A DNA stretch of 64,000 nt, from NCBI RefSeq assembly GCF_032854445.1, contig NC_088295.1:68975058-69039057 (forward strand). The letters are read 5' to 3'. Below, in pieces: positions 1-11,606 of this stretch. Every line of letters begins with the position of its first letter. Position 1 is the first letter of the stretch. The DNA is from Liolophura sinensis (Eukaryota > Mollusca > Polyplacophora > Chitonida > Chitonidae). The position numbers were made by a program, and so were the translations under genes. The notes beneath the pieces were generated by a model. That model did not search any database. It was not told the origin of the DNA and saw nothing but the letters and a program-made list of their open reading frames with translations.

Positions 1-2316
1 TAAATAGCAGACGCTACTTGTACTATTTACAGTGTTAAAACGAGTCTTAAATTTGAAAAAGTTTATATGCGACCCGTTTTATACTTTATTACCGTTTTGG
101 ACGGCAACACGTGCACTGACGAGGCTGATACTTGGTGAAAGGTAAATATTTTGGTTATTCCAAAATAATGGTAGAGATTGATTCCAATGGATTTGTACTG
201 ATCGATTTTTTGCCAGAAATCTTCGGTATTGCTTGATTAAGTATAACATAAAATAATCAAACTTAATACCATTGCATAGACTCAACAATACAGAGAGTTA
301 ATTTCAAGTGTCAGGCTAGAACACGTCAATTTCAAGTCACACTTATAGAATTTATCTTTATTTGTACTGTATACTTTCTACACCGATAAAGTGCCTTAAT
401 GGTGAAACGTTATTTTCGTGAAAAATGGGGGGTTTATGAAAGTCCGATTTCACGCCATTATTTTTGCACAAAGAATGCACAAGAGAGTCACGTTATCATA
501 CTCCATATGGCCTCTGTATGGACATATTGTCCCGCTGATATGAACAGATGAATATCACAAGGGGCGTCTGTCTCGCACCTTATCACCGAACAACAGCTCA
601 TGGTCATCACAGTTTGAAGGGAAATCATCCCTTTCCAGATTTACCTTCATAAATCAGTCTTCTGCCCTTGCTATTTCTTTCACCTTTCCGTAGTTTTCAG
701 TAACTTGATGCGATTTAAACAGAAGGGCTTGTTTATAGCCTGTATGGACACACAAAAGAGAAACAAATACATTGCGCCCGTGGCAAACCGCGTTTAGCTT
801 CATTGAACGATGGGAGAATGTCTGGTCCAAGTTAAGAGTCAGAACCTATAAAAGAGAAAACTGACATGGCGAAGACTTACTGAAACGGTTTCAGTTACAA
901 GCTGTGTGATTTATTTCAATTTGTTGACAATGAAGGCGCTGGAATACGTTACATGTCAGGTTGTCCACCCGCAAACACGTGTGCTCATCGTAAACTGGCC
1001 CGCCTTTCCTATATACCTACGCCCATGTACTAAGCCATCACAAAATTGACTCTCGTGGAAATATGTCCAAAACATGCCATGCAACTTTCAACCATTCTTT
1101 AAAGGCAGAAAACAAAGCTTCATATAGAAAGTAAGGCATGCTTTGGCTACTATTTTATTCATCTTTATCTGGTTGACGATGCGCTTTTTGATAAATCACA
1201 ATTACAAAGTCTACCGATTCATAAGTACCACGAGAAATCTGTGCGATTTTTGCCCTTGTGAATGTATCCATCAGTGTGTTCCACAGCTGACTAGTAAATC
1301 TATGAAAAAAATCTAAACTAAACTATGTTTATTAGCAGAAAATTTATTATTACATGTACCTAATTGGTAGTATACATGATAAAATATCTGATAGCAGTGG
1401 GGTGTGTGAGTAAGGTTCGATATGCAAGAGTATGTAAAGTATTCAAGTTTTCATTACTGTAGAATTTTAGGGTATAAACTCTAGATTAAATCAAAGTGAA
1501 AGTTAATTTTACATACAGATGTATGAGGCATAGCATTGGGTACACTCCCTCCACGATATTCCATTCGAATTTATCGACCCGAAATTAGAGCAGAAGTTAG
1601 GCTAGGGGACTACTGGGTAATGTATAGCTCTATACCCTTTGTGTCAAGGGTTTCGTTTCTATATTACTTAATTGTATTCTGTCTGGGCTTAGCTGTCAAA
1701 TCTATCTTTTCAATATGACTTATCTAATGTTCTAAATCGTCTTAAATATCGATATGGGAATCTGTTGCATGTTTGGCAGAAAGGTCAGTTGTAAATGAAC
1801 ACCTTTTTATGTGCATTTCGCTTTGAATAAAATCGCGCTCTGTAATTTCAAAACAAAATGACTTCATAATGGTATAAAATTTTGTGATTCAAAAGAAAAC
1901 ACCACACAGGTAATAGACAGACAGATTCGTATCTATATAGCGTGGGACTGAAATCACGCTTTCCAGTCGTTGAGAACTTTATGCCATGTGTGGGTATGTC
2001 TTCATTACTTATGGCATGGTCTGTGTATTTATGTATAAAGACGATGATGTTACCTTTTTCAGGCGAACAATACACCTGTCCTTCTACCAAATAAATGACA
2101 TCGGGTATGTCCTGCACGCCAAAACACTGATAGTTATCGGACGAGACAGATAAGTTTATATCACGCGTTTTGTTTAGCTGTCGTCTTGTTTTCTTGTGCG
2201 TTGTACCCAATATTTCTTTCAACATGAAACTTTGTACTGCAAAAGTTTGCCCAAGACGGATAAATTTACTGTATCATCCTGGAACTTTTAAGAAGTAAGC
2301 GATATAGTGACGTAAA
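1..2316. other. Intergenic, no supported gene
   Basis: I see no exon chain, RNA gene or recognised repeat family here. The longest open frame is 125 codons on the minus strand at 1848-2225. Its translation resembles no family I know and has no clear splice context, so I do not call it a gene. Confidence 0.5.
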
Positions 2317-2330
2317 ACACACACACACAC

Positions 2331-2423
<93 letters not shown>
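2317..2423. repeat. (CA)n-(TA)n compound microsatellite
   Basis: About 55 bp of CA repeats with one CG interruption runs directly into about 55 bp of TA repeats. The open frame that crosses it on the minus strand, made of Ile-Tyr and Cys-Val repeats, is an artefact of the repeat. Confidence 0.97.
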
Positions 2424-2424
<1 letters not shown>

Positions 2425-3693
2425 GACGCAGTTTTAATATCCGTTTTAATATTGTACTCTAGACCTATACATCGAACATCATATTTTACTTCACAACCGG
2501 ACACGCCATATATATAGATGTTCGCCTGCTTTTTAATACCAGTATCGGATTCGTTATTATAGTGTAATTATGTTCTAATTTGTCTTACTCGTAGTCGTGT
2601 GGTCGCCAACGCGATTTGCTCGCCCTGATATAGCTGTACACTAAACACGTGCAATTTGTGGGAAAGGCCAATAAACTAACGGCTTCTTTTTAAGATTCCA
2701 CCCACATGTACTCACAAAGAACACAATGTGAAAAATATAAGGCTTGAAGTGTGGTGTGTATATGTTACATACATTTTATCTTTTTTTGAGAGAGAGAAAA
2801 GCGTACAACATGTTCACTGATGCATTGAATTCTGGCCGGAGACGTGACACCTAGCCCGAGACACGTAGTCATTGCGCACGTGGTGTAGCATTGAATTATG
2901 GTTAATATTGTAATACAAGTTAAATGGAATTTGGTGAATGTGGAGCCTGGTGTATGGTGTGACCTTGTAATGCCCTTCACTATTTACCCGTATATATCGC
3001 GGTCCGTTAATTTAGAAAAAAAGTACCGTACTGTTCTACCGCACCGTACTATGTTCTACCGTACTATTGGTTTTGAAGAGTTCGTTTGGGGAGAAAAATT
3101 TGATTTCACCTAATCTGCGGATGAAACATGAATGTAAAGCCTTGCTTTCAGATTCTGATTGACGGAGCACTGACTTAGCCTCGATCTAAAAAGACATTCT
3201 TAACGTCGTATATTCAGAGGCTGATTTGAAGTGAGAATAAGCTACAAGAAAAAGTATACTAGGCATAAAATACATTAATATGCAAGGTCAAACTATTTTA
3301 AACATTTTCAGAATTTTAAATTAAACTTCTATGGTATGTCTATAGGGCTGTTTGGCTTTTTGGAACTGCATGTAAATCACATAATCACAATACACTGCAT
3401 CTGCATAGTATTAATACCTAAATATTTGTTAATTTTTTACTTATTTGATGATGATCAGTTCCATAGGGGAAATTATTATTAATGAAATGTGTGGCTTCCA
3501 ACAAACGTGAGACTGCATAAGCTCACCAGACGAGCTTCGTCGCCAGCTTATTTTCACAAAGGTCTCCACAAACAGTGACAGCGCGGAAATCTAAGAAGTC
3601 CTGGTCCAGTGCTAGGACTGAACCCGAATCTCATGTTCAAGTGGTTACCGAGGTCGCGCATTTTATTTCTCTTATGATTACAGGATACCAGGC
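2424..3693. other. Intergenic, nothing recognised
   Basis: No supported gene. A short run at 3023-3065 repeats a TACCGTACT-like motif. The part from about 3555 to 3640 looks loosely like the head of an old SINE, with a phrase similar to GCTAGGACTGAACCC, but it is too decayed to assign. Confidence 0.4.
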
Positions 3694-3847
3694 TGAGCTC
3701 GAGGAAAACCCAAGATCATCTGCTCGTTGCTGGAAGACCTTCCCATGTAAGACAGGAGAGGAAAAAAGCATGGACTCACAGTGACCGCATTGGTGAGAGG
3801 CTTCTGATTCATTGTGCTGCGCTAGCACGCTTAACTACTCGGCCAAG
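3694..3847 (-). repeat. SINE family A, head part, minus, degraded
   Basis: Read on the minus strand, this has the tRNA-like head of family A: a box A-like part with GTAGTTAAGCGTGCTAGCGC, then CCTCTCACCAATGCGGTCAC, then the GGGAAGGTCTTCCAGCAAC middle part. The 3' tail is missing. It is quite diverged from the intact copy at 40827-41092. Confidence 0.7.
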
Positions 3848-4685
3848 GATGTGTTCCATGTATATTTCTCTGGACACACTGTACAGACTTCTCCGTTATT
3901 AATTCTTTGTAATGTTAAAATGAAATATAACCGATGTGCTAACTTATATGTGCTATATGCATTCTCACTCTCAGCTGCTATATACCTAATTATAGTAAAC
4001 ACAAAGCACATGCGATATAATTATTTGCAAATATAAAGTATACAAAAGGTTATTTTTCTCATTATTATTCCTTTTATCATGGACGAATAGTGTAACACTC
4101 CAATGCATAAATTCATACAGCTTCGATTTTAGCCTTGAAATTGAGGCCGAACTAGCTGTTATTTGTCCTTCCTGTGTGCGAAAACAAGACGTGAAGGTGA
4201 AGTTTAAAGCCTTTATATTCACTGCTGAGTCGACATTCGTCCCTAATCCGACCATGTATTTTTACTGGGATAAGTCGCATACATCCAGAGGGCGTATCAA
4301 GTCCAGTGTATATACTTAAACTACAAATCTGTTGCAAGAGAACTGAATTAATAGGCGTGGTTTACCTATACTATGACATTGTGGGAGGCATCGGGCGTGA
4401 CTGTCCACTAGCCTACAAATTTACAGCAGAGTGACCGTGATGTCTTTGGATCTAGATTAATCTTTGTATTTTAAGAAGCCACCATGCTGGATTAAGTTAA
4501 CACTTAAATTTAGGCCAGCTAAATTGAAATACTAATATGCCAGGCAAATCAATGTATTAAATGCAACGTGAACCTTTTCATGGAACCATGCATTGAAGAT
4601 TTCTAGTCCGAGACGGTTCCACATACAGGCTTATAATAAATTCCACGGTGTCAGAAAAAACTTGCATCAGCATGAAGACTCAGAG
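3848..4685. other. Intergenic, nothing recognised
   Basis: No supported gene. An 89-codon minus-strand frame at 3986-4255 has no recognisable domain and no splice partner that I can find. Confidence 0.4.
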
Positions 4686-4790
4686 TATTTATTTATTTAT
4701 TTGATTTGAGTATTTGGCCATACTCAAGAATATTTCGCTTACACGACGAAGGCCATGGAACATTGTGGCGGGAGTAATCCGGGCAGAGTG
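4686..4790 (-). repeat. SINE family A, 3' part, minus
   Basis: Starts with the TATTTATTTATTT tail and continues with the complement of the tail motif (CATACTCAAGAATATTTCGC) and of the CCGTCGTATAAGTG part. The 5' half of the element is absent. Confidence 0.8.
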
Positions 4791-5190
4791 AAGGATAGTC
4801 ACATACATCTGTTCCCACCATCGTATAAGACAAAAATTCTTCATACGTCATAAGGATCATCTATATCCCTTTTACTGCCACTGTTCGCTACTGTCACTCT
4901 AAGAAATAGCTTTTGGAAAGTTAACTGGGTTCTTCAGGTTGCCCAGGCGTCTAATGAGCTTCATACCTGAAGACCATTAATCGAATTCTACTAGTATTAA
5001 CTCGGCTACGACTCGCCAGGTACATATCAAGGTGCATCACTTATACCAAAAAAAAAAAACAACATTTATACCAATCAAATAAGCAAATAAAATCTAACAT
5101 AATTTAATATAAATGTAAAATATAATGTACAAGGAGTAGAGCAGTTAGCATTTCATCGACTGAACACACGAGGTCGACGCCAGTCTTCGA
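4791..5190. other. Intergenic, nothing recognised
   Basis: About 400 bp with no supported gene. It ends with the left target-site duplication (5180-5190) of the next SINE. Confidence 0.4.
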
Positions 5191-5346
5191 TTTTTTTTTT
5201 TTTTTTTTGATTGGTGTTTTACGCCGTACTCAAGAATATTTCACTTATACGACGGCGGCCAGCATTATGGTGGGTGGAAACCGGACAGAGCCCGGGGGAA
5301 ACCCACGACCATCCGCAGCTTGCTAAGAGACCTTCCCACTTACCGA
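5191..5346 (-). repeat. SINE family A, 5'-truncated, with target-site duplication
   Basis: The poly(T) at 5191-5208 is the complement of the A tail. It is followed by a close match to the family A tail and core, ending at the middle GGGAAGGTCT part, so the tRNA-like head is missing. The 11-bp sequence CCAGTCTTCGA stands at 5180-5190 and again at 5347-5357. This target-site duplication shows that the copy inserted already truncated by incomplete reverse transcription. Confidence 0.92.
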
Positions 5347-5357
5347 CCAGTCTTCGA

Positions 5358-5740
5358 CAGGGATTTTCTAGATTCCCCCGCTGTGTGGCCGTGGTGACAA
5401 TCATCGATCGACAACGATCGTGGACATTAGCGCAGTCTACTTTCCAACAATATTTCTTGCCAAAGGTCGGTGGTTTGTCTTGGGCATCCCGTTTTCCTCT
5501 GATGCTATCATAGGGGCATATAATCCAAAAAATTCAAAATGTAGATTACCAATTAGAAGCTGAAACATAAGGAAACCTATTGATGTGAGAACACTATTGC
5601 CTTTGTACAAATAAAACTGACACACTGTCACTTTTATGTACAGTTTAATACGTCTGTACAAAAATACGTCTGTAAAAAATATAAAATGTAAGAAAACTTT
5701 TGTAGACATCTTGGGCATATCTAAAGAAACCACTGACAGG
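5358..5740. other. Intergenic, nothing recognised
   Basis: About 380 bp without a supported gene. A 148-codon minus-strand frame (5437-5883) runs through this unique DNA into the neighbouring SINE. It is not protein-like. Confidence 0.4.
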
Positions 5741-6092
5741 TGAGTGAGTGAGTGCTTGGGGTTCAACGTCGTACTGAACAATTTTTCACTCATATGTGAC
5801 GAAGGAGTCCTTAGAGTGCATGTTACGTGCCTCCTTTGTTGCAGGGCGAATTTCCACCGCTGTTTCATATAGTGCTGCTTCACTGGGACGACTTACCGAA
5901 GGCAAGTAATGCACCCCGCCCGAGCCATTATACTGATACAAGTAAACCAGTCGTTGCACTATCCGCTTCATGCTGAACGCCAAGTGAGGAAGTTACAACT
6001 TCCTCTTTTAAGGTCTTAGGTGTGACCCGACCCAGGATTGACCCTGGATGTACGGTCCCCCGAAGCAGATGCTCTACCTACTCAATGCCAGG
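5741..6092 (-). repeat. SINE family B, near full length, minus
   Basis: About 350 bp. On the minus strand it has a tRNA-like head (TAGGTAGAGCATCTGCTTC, then box B-like GGTCAATCCTG). A body follows with GAGGAAGTTGTAACTTCCTC and TTGGCGTTCAGC, and then a tail like GAAAAATTGTTCAGTACGACG. It matches the plus-strand copy at 16672-17024 along its whole length. Confidence 0.9.
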
Positions 6093-6217
6093 TTAAATGT
6101 GCATGATGAAACCGTCATTGCTTTTCTAAGGACATAATTAAGACGCCATGTATCGCGTTTCTAAGAAGATAATTGAGAGATGGGGAATGATTATGTTTTA
6201 ACGCGACATCATCAGCG

Positions 6218-6233
6218 ATATATATATATGATA

Positions 6234-6331
<98 letters not shown>

Positions 6332-6343
6332 ATGTATGTATGT
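6218..6343. repeat. (TA)n-(TG)n-(TATG)n microsatellite
   Basis: Roughly 100 bp of TA repeats ending in TG and then TATG repeats. The open frame of Tyr-Ile repeats on the minus strand is an artefact. Confidence 0.97.
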
Positions 6344-6463
6344 TTATATATTGCCTACATAGCGTGGCAAGAGACGTGACGAACCCGCCATCGTTTATGC
6401 TACTAAAATAAGTGACAGGTGATGAAAAGGCCAGTAGCCTATCACTTTTTAAGGGTTTATGCA

Positions 6464-6642
6464 TTCGTTAGCTTGCTATCACAGCACAATAACTCAGGTG
6501 CCTCTCAACACATTGGTACTGTGAGTAGCTGGCTTCCTCTCCTGGCGTATAAGGGTAGCTGCCCGGTTTCCTTCCATTCTAACCGCCGTCGTGTAAGTAA
6601 AATATTCTTGAGTACAGTGTAAACTAATGAAATGAATAAAGT
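6464..6642 (+). repeat. SINE family A, plus, internally deleted
   Basis: Contains the head (GTTAGCTTGCTATCACAGC), the GTGCCTCTCAACACATTGG part, CTGGCTTCCTCTC and the tail (AAAATATTCTTGAGTACAGTG). About 40 bp of the central CAGCAACCTGCGG region is missing compared with the intact copy. Confidence 0.8.
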
Positions 6643-6724
6643 ATATTTCACTGACATATAGTAAGCGGGACATGATGAATGGCTCATGGCGTTTGCCAAT
6701 GGAGATAGGCCAATCTGACAAACG

Positions 6725-7110
6725 ATGAACCGCCATCGCTTTTGTACGGAAATACGTCACTCGTGATGAAATATAGCTTTTGTGCAAACATAGGTGACCA
6801 CAGGCACGGATGGAAGTGAGACACAGTGAGCCACCATCGCTTTGTACGGACATCGGTGACACATTATGAACTACCATCGCTTTGTACAGACATCAGTGAC
6901 ACATTATGAACTGCCATCGCTTTTGTACTGACATTGGTGACACATTAAGAGCTACCCTCGCTTTGTACGGACATCCGTGACACATGATGAACCGCACGCG
7001 CTTGTTGTATGGAAAAAGGCGAACCACCATTGATTTTGCAGTGGTACGGACATGTAGCTGACAATTAGTGATGCGTCACTGATTTTATACGGACATAGGT
7101 AACACAGGAT
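6725..7110. repeat. Diverged minisatellite, unit about 40 bp
   Basis: The unit is close to GAACTACCATCGCTTTGTAC followed by GGACATCGGTGACACATTAT. Four adjacent units at about 6828-6990 are clean. The flanking units at 6725-6828 and 6990-7110 are diverged and vary in length. Looser matches reach back to about 6370. Confidence 0.8.
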
Positions 7111-7635
7111 GAAAGATAATGGTATACTGCCATTCTAGGTCGGACTGCAGTTGAGCAGTTAACGGCTACCGGTACAGTTTTGGGTCGGATTTTCTCTCGA
7201 GGTGACCTCTTGCTTTTGGGTAAAACAGAGGACACGTGGAGCGGTAACAAGATCATGATATTTGTCGGGACGTTCTCTGCCCAAATACTGAGAACAATTT
7301 CTGAATATATAAATAATGTCAGAGTTACTAAAGGCTGACACACCTCTACCAATGGTGCTGATGCTACTGTATATCATATGCAGTTACCAATAGTAAATAC
7401 AAGTATATAACAGGCGAACCGGTTTAAGCACTGCCTTGTCCTATATCACAAGGACGCAGTGTTTTCAACAATGACAACCCAAGAGGTGCATTCGAATAAC
7501 AAATAATTACAAAAATGTAAGCATACGAGTATTAGAAGCTTAAACGTACATCTACCAGCATTCAGCAAACATGCGATTAAGGGGAGGCAATTGTGTGCCG
7601 TGCGCTAGACAGACATCGCAGACAGAAAAATATTC
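7111..7635. other. Intergenic, nothing recognised
   Basis: No supported gene. The minus-strand open frames of 95 and 72 codons overlap each other in different frames and resemble nothing I know. Confidence 0.4.
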
Positions 7636-7945
7636 TTCGCCATGCCCCATGGCCTAGAGCGGTCAGACTCGAAGTCGGAAAACCTGGGATCAAACCCGCA
7701 GGTCGGGTCATATCAAAGATTTCAAAAATGGTACTTGTTGCTGCCTCGCTTGGCGCTCAGGACTGAGAGGTTAGAGCAAGGAAACGGGTTTGACCAAATG
7801 TCAGTATAATGTGACTGGGTGGGGTATCATGTCCAGCTTCTTTGGTGACAGACAGTTATGTACACACGCCTGCGATTACTCCTGCTCGTCATATGAATGA
7901 AAAGTTGTTATGCATGACGTAAAACCCCCAAGAATACATAAATAC
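7636..7945 (+). repeat. SINE family C, near full length, plus
   Basis: About 310 bp with a tRNA-like head (box A-like TGGCCTAGAGCGGTCAGAC, box B-like GGGATCAAACCC). A body with TTGCTGCCTCGCTTGGCGCT and a long region on GTCATATGAATGAAAAGTTG follow, ending in an ACATAAATACA tail. It is related to the copy at 20829-21095 and, in the middle and tail, to family B. Confidence 0.85.
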
Positions 7946-8073
7946 AACCTTGAGATTACCGTGTGTGACTTTAAGCTGGATGAATGAACAGTTAGCTCAC
8001 ATTTTATTAAGTTCTATCAGTATCCAGTTTTGCCAGCTAGAGTGTAAATGCAAAGGCCCATGTTTGCTCATTT

Positions 8074-8150
8074 GCTGTTTACGCCATCCTCAAACTTTTC
8101 TTATACGATGGTGGTCGGGTTTAGGAGTAGAGGGAACCGTAGTGTCCAGA
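8074..8150 (-). repeat. SINE family A fragment, minus, very degraded
   Basis: Decayed match to the complement of the family A tail and adjoining core: TTTACGCCATCCTCAAAC, then TTATACGATGGTGGTCGGGT. Confidence 0.55.
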
Positions 8151-8283
8151 GTAAACCGTCGTTGAAATTATATGCATCCATTGGTGTTTATCCTTCAGGG
8201 CCAACAGTTCCAAAAACGAGCCTACTTGAACACTATTGACGAGTTGTCCTGATAAACCTGTAACTTGAAATTCTTCAACTTAC

Positions 8284-8323
8284 TTATTTATTTGATTGGT
8301 GTTTTGAGCCGTACTAAAGAACA
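8284..8323 (-). repeat. SINE family A tail fragment, minus
   Basis: Only the A-rich tail and the complement of the 3' end remain (TTATTTGATTGGTGTTTTGA). Confidence 0.7.
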
Positions 8324-9269
8324 GATTTGTTGTATTGTTGACACAAGTTGTAGAAAATATCATACTGCAAACAGGCCGATACTGTAGTAATTAGCAAAAA
8401 GATAACTTCAAGAATACAACTTATATAATAACTAGTTAGTACATACAAATAATTACATATTATGAAGAGAAGTCATACATGTGGTCGTACTCCTTACTCT
8501 TCCAAGCTACTGTTATAGCTCTTAATACTGAACTTTCCGGATAGCGTTTTTCGCCGGTTTTCTAGAAAGTTGCAGACGCTCTCCATTAGTCGGATATATG
8601 ACATCATAAAAAGTTTTGCACGTTTTATGGAACTTTTCATGCATCGCAGTGAATTTTGGGCTGTTAATTCCGGCTCTGCTTTTGTACTTTGTCTATGCAA
8701 TTTTTGAGACGTTCTCAAAAAAAAAGTTTCAATAGCTTGTAAATGGAAATCTAGGAAAGCTAGAAATTTGTATTTGCGATTAATACTCTTCACGAGTGTT
8801 CAAATGATATTTCAAATCCAAAAGACAACACCAGACCAAATGTATACATGCATCGATAGAGCATTCCGAATGAAGTGTAACTTTTTGTCTTTGTAATGTT
8901 GTATCGCTGTTCACGGTAAGCAAAATCGCAGACATTGCAAAAATCGAAAGCACCGTCATGTTCTCAAATTTGATCAATAAGGCACGAGTTATCTCCATAA
9001 CCCTGGAACGCTGCTGTTTCCGTTCACGTCACCCCAACCCTGGTTTTCCTTTTTACTACGTGCGTGTGTACTAGTGATGCGACATCAAGTTTTCGGTTGC
9101 TTTAACCTGGCGCATCCCATGGCCTCATAAGAATTCCAGAATAAAAACTGATTTATTGTGTCACCAAGCACGTCACAAAAAAAAAAAAAAAAAAAATGGC
9201 TGCGGCCGTTCAGGTCTTATATATCCTGGTACTCCTGTTATATTTGTTGTATATTCTTTTAAGCCCATT
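8324..9269. other. Intergenic, two weak minus-strand open frames
   Basis: Open frames of 99 codons (8494-8793) and 72 codons (8780-8998) lie on the minus strand and overlap by 14 bases. The 72-codon one has an internal Met followed by a hydrophobic stretch like a signal peptide (MTVLSIFAMSAILLTVNS). I see no homologue and no splice partner, so neither is called. A run of about 19 A at 9177-9196 may be the tail of an unrecognised retroposed element. Confidence 0.35.
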
Positions 9270-9417
9270 CATTTAACACTTCTCCGGCCGTACATGGGAT
9301 GGTTGTGGGTTTCCCCCGGGCTATGCCCGGTTTCCTCCCACCCTTATGCTGGCCGCCGTTGTATAAGTGAAATATTCTTGAGTACGGCGTAAAACACCAA
9401 TCAAATAAATAAATAAA
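9270..9417 (+). repeat. SINE family A, 5'-truncated, plus
   Basis: Close match to the family A core (GGCCGTACATGGGA, GGTTGTGGGTTTCCCCCGGG, GGTTTCCTCCCACC) and tail, ending in AAATAAATAAA. The tRNA-like head is absent. Confidence 0.92.
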
Positions 9418-9738
9418 CTTAACCTGAGGGTAATTAGACGATGACGTCCCCAAACGGACTGTGTATCTTAATACCAATATTGCGGTGTTGCTGAATGACT
9501 GTTACAAACACTGTCATATGGCAAACTGCTCTGTATTGAAGCAGAAGCTGAAACCCATCATTGCAGGCTGCATGGAAGCCAAAAAACTTTTTGTTTTCTT
9601 ACTGAACTAATTGAATGAATGAATGGTAGTGGATGCCCAACACCACATGGGAAGTGTTTCAGCCATATCCTACAGGGCAGAGAGAATTTTCACTCCACTA
9701 CATCTGGAGGGCAGGGGGCTGCGAGACATTGGCCAGGG
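9418..9738. other. Intergenic, nothing recognised
   Basis: About 320 bp of unique-looking sequence between a SINE and an inverted-repeat element, with no supported gene. Confidence 0.4.
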
Positions 9739-10228
9739 TTAAAGCTCCTCCAGATTATCCATCATTCAACTTTTGTTGACTCAACAAGAGTCAACAGCAA
9801 GTTGAATGCTATTGAGGTAAGTTGAGTGTCCACTACAAATCAGATTGGTCAACTTTGTCCAACACTGTTGACGTGTCCAACAGCTGTGTATTTTTTTTTT
9901 TTTTTTTTTCGATAAGTTTGAGGGAAGTCTCCATATTTTCTATCCAAAGCATGATACACTATGGCGAGCAGCAATCGTGTTGTGGGTTTATCGGCTGGTC
10001 TCGTTATTTCTACACGCCCCTAATTGGCTACTTTCACTCAACTTCACTCAGCTTGTTGACAAAAAAATATACATGCACATTGCCGATTCAACCGTGTTGG
10101 ATAGTGTTGAGTGTTGTTGACAAAGTTGAGGAACCCGTCCAGACTACTCAACACGTCTCAACTTTAAGTTGACTCTTGTTGAGTCAACAAAAGTTGACTA
10201 ATGTTGGATAGGTCCAGATGGGGCTTAA
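9739..10228. mobile_element. Foldback / MITE with long inverted repeats, TTAA at both ends
   Basis: Both ends read inward as TTAAAGC(T/C)CC... and reach the shared phrase CAACTTTTGTTGACTCAACA followed by AGAGTCAAC. Similarity continues inwards over roughly 140 bp per arm, rich in short GTTGA/TCAAC palindromes. TTAA stands at 9739-9742 and 10225-10228, as expected for piggyBac-type target-site duplications. It has no coding capacity. A T-run sits at about 9892-9909. The right TTAA is also the left TTAA of the next element. Confidence 0.8.
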
Positions 10229-10791
10229 AGGAGAAGAAAATGTAAATATCAATCAAATACAATTGAAAAGAGTATGCATTTCCTCGCAGGTGCATGCCAT
10301 GAAAAAAATTCTATGTACCTTGAGTTGATAAATTATAAACAAAGTAGTGGGAGCCTACATTTTGCCCAAGAACTAGTCCTGAAGTCTTCTGTGTTAGAAG
10401 GAAAATTGCCATCGGAAACCGCCGAAGTGCAGTTCGTACATTTCCGGTAGAACTCTTCTTCCCAGAAGCTAGCGAACAGTACAGCTAGTTTTCCGCTCGA
10501 CAATTGGGAAACCGGAATGTTAGACGTAGGTTTTGAGTTCGCACGAACAAGCCGACAGTTTTAACGACTCTCATTGGCTGAGAGGCAACACATCCCCAGC
10601 ATAAATTACAAAATGTTAAAGATGGAGGACGTGATGGACTCAGCGATTTATGTCAGCTTTGCCGTTTTCAGGCTTTACGTGTATGGGAATGAAAAATCGT
10701 AAAATTATGCAGCAGGCAACACCAGATAGAATAAAATGTGCTCTTTTCAACCTATAGTGTCATTTTTATTTAAAGTTTTCTTCTCCTTTAA
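10225..10791. mobile_element. piggyBac-like MITE, copy 1
   Basis: Bounded by TTAA at 10225-10228 and 10788-10791, with inward terminal repeats AGGAGAAGAAAA. It is 567 bp long and has no transposase. A second copy in opposite orientation lies at 28919-29468 with the same ends and the same interior landmarks: TGCATTTCCTCGCAGGTGC, the CTCATTGGCTGAGAGGCAAC part and GCTCTTTTCA. TTAA target sites point to the piggyBac superfamily (established for that family); the assignment is by inference. Confidence 0.88.
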
Positions 10792-11606
10792 GGGACAAAG
10801 AGCATCCACAAAAGTACCTCAGAAAGTGAGCCACAAGGAGGATTCCTGCTTACTCCTTGGTTATTCCTGTGTCCTTGAAATGGATGTGATGGCTCAACAT
10901 TTCCCACCCCGACAAGCCAGCTCCAAGACTCTATCATTTTCCAGTGTTTGGCTACAGTGCTTGTGAACTACTTCTTTGCATTTCCAGCACAACCACATAA
11001 TCATTGACATATTACAGAAAACAACAAAGGAGTACATCGATGTACACTGCTTTGTAAAGCTCCGTAGTACAATTCATAAATGTTATCATCAGATTACCTC
11101 ATAATTGTTATAATAAGACATAAATGTATCTAAATTTCAACAAAAAAACTATGAACTTGTGATGAGGTGCCGAACATGAGAATGGATTTGTGGAATCGTC
11201 ATATCATAATTTAGCATTACTCAACACATGAACAGTGAGGACCAAATAGACCTTTGACATTTCCAAATCCCTCTGACTACATATTTGACTCTGGAGACAT
11301 ATCTGGTGTAAAAGTAGCCTAAAAATTAGCACTGTGAATGAAATCTGAGGACAGATGGCACATGTTTTCAGCCAATTACAATCTTCAATTGATTGACAGT
11401 GGTTTACTTTGGATACAGTTACAATCACAAAGATATTTCATGACAAACTCCATCCTATACAAAAATCACAAATCCAGAAAGCATCCTTTACAAACAGCAA
11501 ATTGTTGTAAGATAAAACGGATAAAAGTTCATGATATTTGACAAAGTGTATTTTGAAATTCTAAGATATCTACAAACACAAGGTGATTGAAACATAATTA
11601 TTATCA
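10792..11606. other. Downstream flank of MRPS6
   Basis: About 815 bp 3' of the MRPS6 stop codon, presumably including its 3' UTR. I see no clear minus-strand AATAAA close to the stop codon. A possible one lies inside the MITE at about 10766-10771. No other gene is supported. Confidence 0.4.

Noticed and set aside
1848-2225. 125-codon minus-strand open frame
   Set aside because: No recognisable domain, no splice partner, and composition like chance frames in this AT-rich region.
2274-2504. Minus-strand frame of Tyr-Ile and Cys-Val repeats (a similar one at 6198-6464)
   Set aside because: Translation of TA and CA microsatellites.
5437-5883. 148-codon minus-strand open frame, the longest in the window
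   Set aside because: It crosses unique AT-rich DNA into a SINE, has no domain, and its end is the SINE body.
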